Assembly: GCA_047971485.1 (NCBI GenBank)
Contig: JBKDZR010000024.1
Span: forward strand, 1 to 17,190
Length of the DNA stretch: 17,190 nt
From: JBKDZR01 sp047971485
Lineage (GTDB): Bacteria; Pseudomonadota; Alphaproteobacteria; Rhodobacterales; Rhodobacteraceae
Direction of reading: 5' to 3'
Part shown: in pieces, positions 12,921 to 17,190 of the stretch
Layout: every line of letters starts with the position of its first letter
Position numbering within the stretch: position 1 is the stretch's first letter
The notes under the pieces: generated by a model
Told to the model about the DNA's origin: nothing
The model's database searches: none
Seen by the model: only the letters and a program-made list of their open reading frames with translations
Program-made: the position numbers and the translations under genes

Positions 12921-14615
12921 TCAGGTTTCCGCCGGAACGGCCATGGGCGCAACGCGCCGAGCGTCCGGGGTGGCATCCGTTTTCGCAAGCGTCCATGTCA
13001 CCTGCGTCACGAACTGCACCGCCCGCCCGGTCAGCACGATCTGCTGGCAGGGCCGGGGCGCAGGCTGGGTGTTCTCCAGATAGACGCTGGGGTCAAGCCG
13101 TATCGTGCAGGGCCCCTGACAGGCAAAGTGCCACAGATCCCCGTTGGGCAGGCGCAGGCGCACCGGGCCGCCGGGTTCGGGCAGATCGGCCTCGACCGCC
13201 GGATGAAGATGGAACCTGAGGGCGAAATCCACCCCGCGCCAGCCGCTTTGCGTCAGATCGTGAAAGCGGCGCCGGTCGGCCTCGGTTTCGGCCACAAGGC
13301 GGTCCGTCCCGTTCAGGCCATCCCCCAGAGACGTCAGGCTGAGCCGGCGGTGGTGATGCAGCCCGAAGCGCGCCGCATACCCGTCATGCGCCGCGCCCAG
13401 GCTGGCTGCCCCGGTCAGATCTACCCGCATGTCGATCGGCTCGGGGGCCTGGTCCTGCCCGGCCATGGCGCCCGGGCGCATCTCATCGCCCAGAACCAGC
13501 GTGCTATGGGCCGGCGCCGCCCGGGCCACACGCCGCCAGTCGGGGCCGAAACCGGTCCCTGCGCCACAGTTGACAATCACCGGATGGCGCCCGGAGGTCA
13601 GTTCGAAAGCCAGGGGCGCGGCATGCCTGCCTGGTCCCGCAGGTGGCGCGGCGGCATCGCAGATCACCGTCGTACCGCCCTGGCAGAGGCGCGCAAACCC
13701 CATGACCAACCGCCCACGCGGCGCGCGGCCCAGGGCTCGTCCCGCCAGCGCCGCATCGATCCGGGCCAAATCGCCCCCACCCCCGCCATGGAACCGCGCC
13801 AGCCCGCCATCCGCATGGCGCAGCGCCCGCAGGACCGGCCCCAGACGCGCCAGGGCAGCAGCATGTTCGGGCCCCGGCCTTTGCCGCGCCGCAATCAACC
13901 GGTCGGCCAGCCCCGCCAGCAGAACGAACAGATCGGCCAGCGCTTCGGGTGTCCGGCAGGTCAGCGCCCCGCCCGCATCGACAAGATCGCGGCACAGCGG
14001 ATCAAGCGCGGCCTGTGCCGAAGCCAACCCATTGCGGCCGCCCTCCAGCAGGAGCGCCGCCAGAACCAGCGCCCCGACCGCCTCGGCCCGGGCCAGATCA
14101 TCGGGCACAGCCCGATAACGACGGACCAGAAAGGCGGCATCCCGGGCAGCCATCCGGCCCAACCGGGTTCGCAAGGCCGCATCGCCCGCCGCCACCCAGG
14201 GGCCCAGGGCCAGCAGGCGGTACAGACGTCCCGACGCAGCCACCGGGGTCCAGCCCGGCCCGCCACCGCGCCGGTGACGTTGGTCCCACTCCATCAGCCA
14301 GCGCCCGGCCGTGACCCGGGCCATGCGGGTCGAGACCGCTGCCAGATCATCAAGCCAATCGAGCCTCTGGCGTGCCTCTTCGAACCCGGCCGAGGGCGCC
14401 GTCAGCACCCAGAGCGAGGGCTCGGTTCCGGCCAGTCGTACCGTCGCGTCGCCCAGATGAAACACCCCATCCAGCATTGCATGACCGCGGGCCTCGGATC
14501 CCAGCGCGCGCCAGTCCGCTTCGGATGGCAGGGATCCCGGCTGCCGGGTCAGGCAAACCCGCCAGGCCACCAGACGATTGGCCCATGTCACGGCAGATGT
14601 GTTCCGGTCACTCAC
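12921..14615 (-). CDS. Heparinase II/III family protein
   Basis: This 564-residue protein has the layout of the heparinase II/III family: an N-terminal alpha-helical region (about 90-320) and a C-terminal beta-rich domain (PF07940 type). In the latter, FELTSGRHPVIVNCGAGTG is followed by ARAAPAHSTLVLGD, the HSTL segment matching the family's conserved HNTL. Characterised relatives are polysaccharide lyases acting on glycosaminoglycans or alginate, but the role of these alphaproteobacterial homologues is unknown. No N-terminal signal peptide is evident, which is odd for a polysaccharide lyase. It lies between rsmB (181 bp upstream) and purH (25 bp downstream), which points to shared transcription with housekeeping genes rather than a catabolic cluster. 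Confidence 0.85.
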   Translation of the reverse strand: MSDRNTSAVTWANRLVAWRVCLTRQPGSLPSEADWRALGSEARGHAMLDGVFHLGDATVRLAGTEPSLWVLTAPSAGFEEARQRLDWLDDLAAVSTRMARVTAGRWLMEWDQRHRRGGGPGWTPVAASGRLYRLLALGPWVAAGDAALRTRLGRMAARDAAFLVRRYRAVPDDLARAEAVGALVLAALLLEGGRNGLASAQAALDPLCRDLVDAGGALTCRTPEALADLFVLLAGLADRLIAARQRPGPEHAAALARLGPVLRALRHADGGLARFHGGGGGDLARIDAALAGRALGRAPRGRLVMGFARLCQGGTTVICDAAAPPAGPGRHAAPLAFELTSGRHPVIVNCGAGTGFGPDWRRVARAAPAHSTLVLGDEMRPGAMAGQDQAPEPIDMRVDLTGAASLGAAHDGYAARFGLHHHRRLSLTSLGDGLNGTDRLVAETEADRRRFHDLTQSGWRGVDFALRFHLHPAVEADLPEPGGPVRLRLPNGDLWHFACQGPCTIRLDPSVYLENTQPAPRPCQQIVLTGRAVQFVTQVTWTLAKTDATPDARRVAPMAVPAET

Positions 14616-14658
14616 GCCTTGCGCCTTTCCTGTCGCCCCTGCCCGATCCTACGCCGGA

Positions 14659-14696
14659 TTTCCGGAAAGTAGACACCGTTCTGCGACTTTCTTTCC
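14659..14696. promoter_or_regulatory. Palindromic cluster upstream of the heparinase-like gene
   Basis: In the 181-bp gap between rsmB and the heparinase-like gene lies the perfect 10-bp palindrome TTTCCGGAAA (14659-14668). GGAAAG (14664-14669) recurs inverted as CTTTCC (14691-14696), and GAAAGT (14665-14670) as ACTTTC (14686-14691). This could be an operator. No convincing promoter hexamers were recognised on the minus strand nearby, so the role is speculative. Confidence 0.25.
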
Positions 14697-14796
14697 GTCG
14701 GATCGTATCACGACGCGCAAAAGGCCCGCATCCCGACACAGCGACACACGGCTTGGTCCAGTCCACACGCATCCGCAGAGCCCGCCGTTTTCGCGG

Positions 14797-16080
14797 TCAG
14801 ACCTTGCGAAAGGCAGCAATGAAGAACCCGTCCATCCCGCCCCGATCCGGCCAATAATCCGGGCGCAGCCGCAGCCCCTCATCCGAACGCCAGGCGGCTT
14901 CGACCCCAGGCAGATCCAGCGCCTCGGGGGTCGGCACCAATCCCACCCCCCGTGCCAGGGCGGCGGTGGCCTGATCCTCGCCTTCCTCGCGAAACAGCGA
15001 ACACGTGCAATAGACCAGCCGCCCCCCCGGCTTCAACCAGCCCGCCGCCCGCTCGATCAGCGCCGCCTGCAAGGCCACCAGCGGCTTGAGTTGCGCGGCC
15101 TCCTTGGCAAAGGGCAGATCCGGATGGCGACGGATAGTGCCGGTGGCCGAACAGGGCGCATCCAGCAGGATCGCATCGAACGGCCCACCAGACCATGCCA
15201 GCGCATCGACCGCGATCACCTGCGCCGCCAGACCGGTCCGGTCCAGATTGTCACGCAACCGCGCCAGCCGCCGGTTCGACACATCCAGCGCCGTGACCTC
15301 GGCCCCCGCTGCCGCCAACTGCAAGGTCTTGCCCCCCGGCGCCGCGCACAGGTCCAGCACCGTCTCACCGGGGCGCACCGCCAGCGCCCGGGCAGCCAGA
15401 CCGGCAGCGGCATCCTGCACCCACCAGCGGCCCTCGGCATAGCCCGGCAAGGCGCTGATCTGCCCCGGCCGGGTCAGACGCAACCCGCCGGTCGGCAGCA
15501 CCTCGGCCCCCAGATCCGCTGCCAGTTCCGTCGCTGTTGCCGGATCGCGCAGGGTCAGATCCACTGGCGGCGGATGGGCCTGGGCGGCCTCGATCCGCGC
15601 CACGACCCGGCCACCCCAGGCCGCCGAAACCCGTCCACGGATCCAGTTGGGCAGACGTTGGGGCTGCAGATCGTCCCAGGCCGGATCCTGCGTCTCCGCG
15701 ACACGGCGCAACACGGCATTGGCCAGCCCGGCCTGGCGACTGGTCCGACGCTCGGCCCGCAGCAGACCGACCGCACTGTTGACCACCCCATGGGGATCGC
15801 CGCCCAGGGCCCGCATCTCCACCGTCGCCAGGCGCAGCACATCACGGGCCGGCGGGGGGGGGAACCTGCGCAGAAAGGGCTTGAGACAGGCATCCGCGCG
15901 CGACAGGCCGCGCAGCGTCGCCAACGCCAGCCGCTGTGCCCGGGCCCGTTCTGGCCCCGAGAGCCCCGCCAGCGGGCCCTCGGGCGCATCGACCAGATCG
16001 CTCAGGGCAAGTCCATCGTCCAGAACCGCCCCGATCAGGGCCACCGCCGCCGCCCGCGCCGATACCGCCGGATCAGTCAT
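14797..16080 (-). CDS. rsmB: RsmB/NOP-family rRNA (cytosine-5) methyltransferase
   Basis: This 427-residue protein has an N-terminal NusB-like RNA-binding domain (about 1-135) and a C-terminal SAM-dependent methyltransferase domain. SAM motif I is DLCAAPGGKT (243-252), motif IV DAPCSATG (307-314, C310) and motif VI YCTCSLF (357-363). The two cysteines are the releasing and nucleophilic residues of m5C RNA methyltransferases. RsmB modifies C967 of 16S rRNA in E. coli; the domain order supports this but other RNA targets are possible. The ATG at 16080 follows GGAAGGA at 8 nt and is preferred over an in-frame ATG at 16140. A run of nine C's (coding strand) encodes the RFPPPPARD region and is in frame. 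It is divergent from the SdhAF4 gene. Confidence 0.93.
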   Translation of the reverse strand: MTDPAVSARAAAVALIGAVLDDGLALSDLVDAPEGPLAGLSGPERARAQRLALATLRGLSRADACLKPFLRRFPPPPARDVLRLATVEMRALGGDPHGVVNSAVGLLRAERRTSRQAGLANAVLRRVAETQDPAWDDLQPQRLPNWIRGRVSAAWGGRVVARIEAAQAHPPPVDLTLRDPATATELAADLGAEVLPTGGLRLTRPGQISALPGYAEGRWWVQDAAAGLAARALAVRPGETVLDLCAAPGGKTLQLAAAGAEVTALDVSNRRLARLRDNLDRTGLAAQVIAVDALAWSGGPFDAILLDAPCSATGTIRRHPDLPFAKEAAQLKPLVALQAALIERAAGWLKPGGRLVYCTCSLFREEGEDQATAALARGVGLVPTPEALDLPGVEAAWRSDEGLRLRPDYWPDRGGMDGFFIAAFRKV

Positions 16081-16098
16081 CGCTTTTCCTTCCCCCGC

Positions 16099-16126
16099 TT
16101 GAGAAAACAGGTGTTGTGCGTATATC
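16099..16126 (+). promoter_or_regulatory. Likely promoter of the SdhAF4 gene
   Basis: TTGAGA (16099-16104) and TATATC (16121-16126) are 16 bp apart in the 76-bp divergent gap, and transcription would begin about 25 bp before the start codon. Both hexamers are close to the sigma-70 consensus. A minus-strand promoter for rsmB must overlap this area but is less clear. Confidence 0.5.
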
Positions 16127-16156
16127 AACCGGGATCCCACCTCAAGGAGAGGTCAC

Positions 16157-16336
16157 ATGTCCGACGAAACCCCGAACACATTGCCCCCAGCCGCGCAACG
16201 TGCCCTCGCCGAAGCCGAGGCGCGCCGACGCGCGGCCCAGACCCCGGAACGCCCAACCGAACTGGGTGGCCGCGACGGCCCGGAACCCGTGCGCTATGGC
16301 GATTGGGAAAAGAACGGCCTGGCCATCGATTTCTGA
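16157..16336 (+). CDS. Succinate dehydrogenase assembly factor 4 (DUF1674)
   Basis: This 59-residue protein ends in GGRDGPEPVRYGDWEKNGLAIDF, read here as positions 37-59, which is the hallmark C-terminus of the SdhAF4/DUF1674 family. The N-terminal half is Ala/Arg-rich and probably disordered or helical. In eukaryotes and some alphaproteobacteria, SdhAF4 binds flavinylated SdhA, limits oxidative side reactions and helps it join the SDH complex. The bacterial function here is inferred from the family. AAGGAG lies 7 nt before the ATG. It is divergent from rsmB and 39 bp upstream of an unrelated membrane protein gene. No sdh genes are in the window. Confidence 0.93.
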   Translation: MSDETPNTLPPAAQRALAEAEARRRAAQTPERPTELGGRDGPEPVRYGDWEKNGLAIDF

Positions 16337-16375
16337 TCCCGGGCCGATACCTCACAAGGCCGTCAGGACACCCCG

Positions 16376-17044
16376 ATGGATCACATTCGCAAATGGGCCG
16401 CCCGGCTTGAGGACTCTGGCATCCTCGAACGTACCGTCGCGTCGACCGGCATCCTGGTTGGCCTGCTCACCCTGTTCGGCGCCTTTGCGCTCTGGATCAA
16501 GATCCCGGTTGTCCTGGCCTGCCTGGTCCTGGCGGCCTATCCCTTTCTTCCGCTGATCGCCCGGGGCTATGGGCTGGACTGGCTGATCGGGAAAGACTGG
16601 TACAGCTATCATCTGACCCATGATCACGCGCAGGCCCGATCCTATTGGGTCGAAGGCCAGATCGTGTTTTCGCCGACCTCCACCCAACGCCGGCTGAGCG
16701 CGACACACAGGGACACCCGGCCCGCACGCCACAGCTATCGGATGACCGGCTATATCCGGAATGGCGCGATGCTGTTCTTCGAGGAAAACGAGAACACCCA
16801 GAAAAAGGACGATTGCCTGGCTTATTTCCCGTCTTTGGGCGAGGTCCGCACAGACGCGGCAGAGGGCACGATCCTGCCGGGGTTCTGGATGGGGCCGGAT
16901 CAACTGAGCCAGACGGTGGCCGCCCCCTATATCCTGTCCACCCACCCTTTGGACAACGCACAGCTTGGCCGGATCGCCGCAAAGCTGACGATCGTGGTTC
17001 CGAAAGGACCAGATGACACTTATACCAACGGCCCCAAGGATTGA
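16376..17044 (+). CDS. Unrecognised protein with two membrane helices and a soluble domain
   Basis: I do not recognise this 222-residue protein. Two adjacent hydrophobic segments (about 22-40 and 42-62) are linked by the short turn W-I-K-I, so both ends probably face the cytoplasm or both the periplasm. The remaining 150 residues are hydrophilic with alternating patterns that suggest beta strands: SYWVEGQIVFS, HSYRMTGYIRNG, AMLFFEENEN, then a GILPGF-like turn (TILPGFWMGPDQ) and APYILSTHP, with one cysteine (C147). This two-helix plus beta-barrel architecture resembles that of CBASS Cap15-type effectors, but I see no diagnostic motif and no CD-NTase gene. The start ATG is preceded by CAGGA at 7 nt. 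It follows the SdhAF4 gene by 39 bp and is followed at once by a repeat whose hairpin overlaps its stop codon. Confidence 0.75.
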   Translation: MDHIRKWAARLEDSGILERTVASTGILVGLLTLFGAFALWIKIPVVLACLVLAAYPFLPLIARGYGLDWLIGKDWYSYHLTHDHAQARSYWVEGQIVFSPTSTQRRLSATHRDTRPARHSYRMTGYIRNGAMLFFEENENTQKKDDCLAYFPSLGEVRTDAAEGTILPGFWMGPDQLSQTVAAPYILSTHPLDNAQLGRIAAKLTIVVPKGPDDTYTNGPKD

Positions 17045-17050
17045 CCGCTT

Positions 17051-17190
17051 GCGACAGGCGGCTTTGCGGACAAAGCGGTCGTTCATCCCCTTGGCGCGGG
17101 ACAAGCCCGGAACGGGCGCCGCGCCATCACTGGGGCGGCCCACCGGTCTGGCGCTCGGCCACCGTTAGCGCAATGCTCTGGGGTTTTGCT
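17051..17190 (+). repeat. Dispersed intergenic repeat, copy 3 (continues to window edge)
   Basis: This copy starts 6 bp after the preceding stop codon and runs to the end of the window, so its right border is not seen. It is the reverse complement of copy 2 (266-390) over four exact blocks and parallels copy 1 (142-167 with 17058-17083, 22 of 26 bases). A perfect 8-bp inverted repeat, GACCGCTT (17043-17050) with AAGCGGTC (17073-17080), overlaps the stop codon and the repeat edge and may serve as a transcript end. No gene is evident. Confidence 0.8.

Noticed and set aside
12896..12988. N-terminal extension of PurH by 31 residues
   Set aside because: The extra residues are Arg/Pro-rich, overlap the heparinase-like gene and are absent from the usual PurH start, which begins at 12895.
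11309..14672. Long plus-strand open frames opposite purH and the heparinase-like gene
   Set aside because: They mirror confident minus-strand genes, have no ribosome binding sites and no recognisable domains.
16352..17143. A 263-codon minus-strand frame covering the two-helix protein gene and the repeat
   Set aside because: Its first residues are encoded by the dispersed repeat and the rest is antisense to a better-supported gene with a ribosome binding site and membrane helices.

Overview
The window is GC-rich, chromosomal-type DNA from an alphaproteobacterium, most probably a member of Rhodobacterales (Rhodobacteraceae/Paracoccaceae sensu lato). The reasons are the DinB with a cysteine-bearing N-terminal extension, the 41-residue zinc-free type of ribosomal protein L36, small families known from this order (DUF3775, DUF3035/BamF-like lipoprotein, DUF1674/SdhAF4), a MutL that carries its own endonuclease motif, and the gene neighbourhood rsmB - heparinase-like - purH - lspA. 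No genus can be assigned from the sequence alone. The window is mostly housekeeping DNA. I see no phage, transposase, CRISPR array or recognisable defence cluster.

Layout. Positions 1-102 are the 3' end of pyrF. Positions 103-509 form the only gene-free stretch longer than 300 bases. It holds a terminator-like hairpin and two facing copies of a dispersed repeat, and a third copy lies at the far end of the window (17051-17190). A small lipoprotein gene of visibly lower GC (510-887) follows, then an AT-rich spacer with two inverted repeats, then dinB (1061-2314). dinB converges on an N-formylglutamate amidohydrolase-family gene (2419-3270, minus). A plus-strand RNA/ribosome unit follows: tRNA-Val(GAC), rpmJ and a strong bidirectional terminator.

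From 3919 to 16080 ten genes lie on the minus strand. In transcription order they are rsmB, a heparinase II/III-family protein, purH, lspA, a DUF3035/BamF-like lipoprotein, an active M16 protease, an inactive M16 partner, mutL, rmuC and a DUF3775 protein. From the heparinase gene to rmuC they are tightly packed: gaps of 3-61 bp, and 4-bp ATGA overlaps at M16/M16 and mutL/rmuC. This suggests one or a few long operons mixing envelope biogenesis (lspA, BamF-like, M16 pair), purine synthesis (purH) and DNA maintenance (mutL, rmuC). Divergent from rsmB are a succinate dehydrogenase assembly factor (SdhAF4/DUF1674) and an unrecognised protein with two membrane helices and a soluble, probably beta-rich domain.

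The observations most worth following are the dispersed repeat that brackets the window, the low-GC lipoprotein cargo next to it, the paired M16 subunits of which only one keeps the zinc-protease motif, and the orphan two-helix protein, whose architecture resembles (architecture only) the CBASS effector Cap15.
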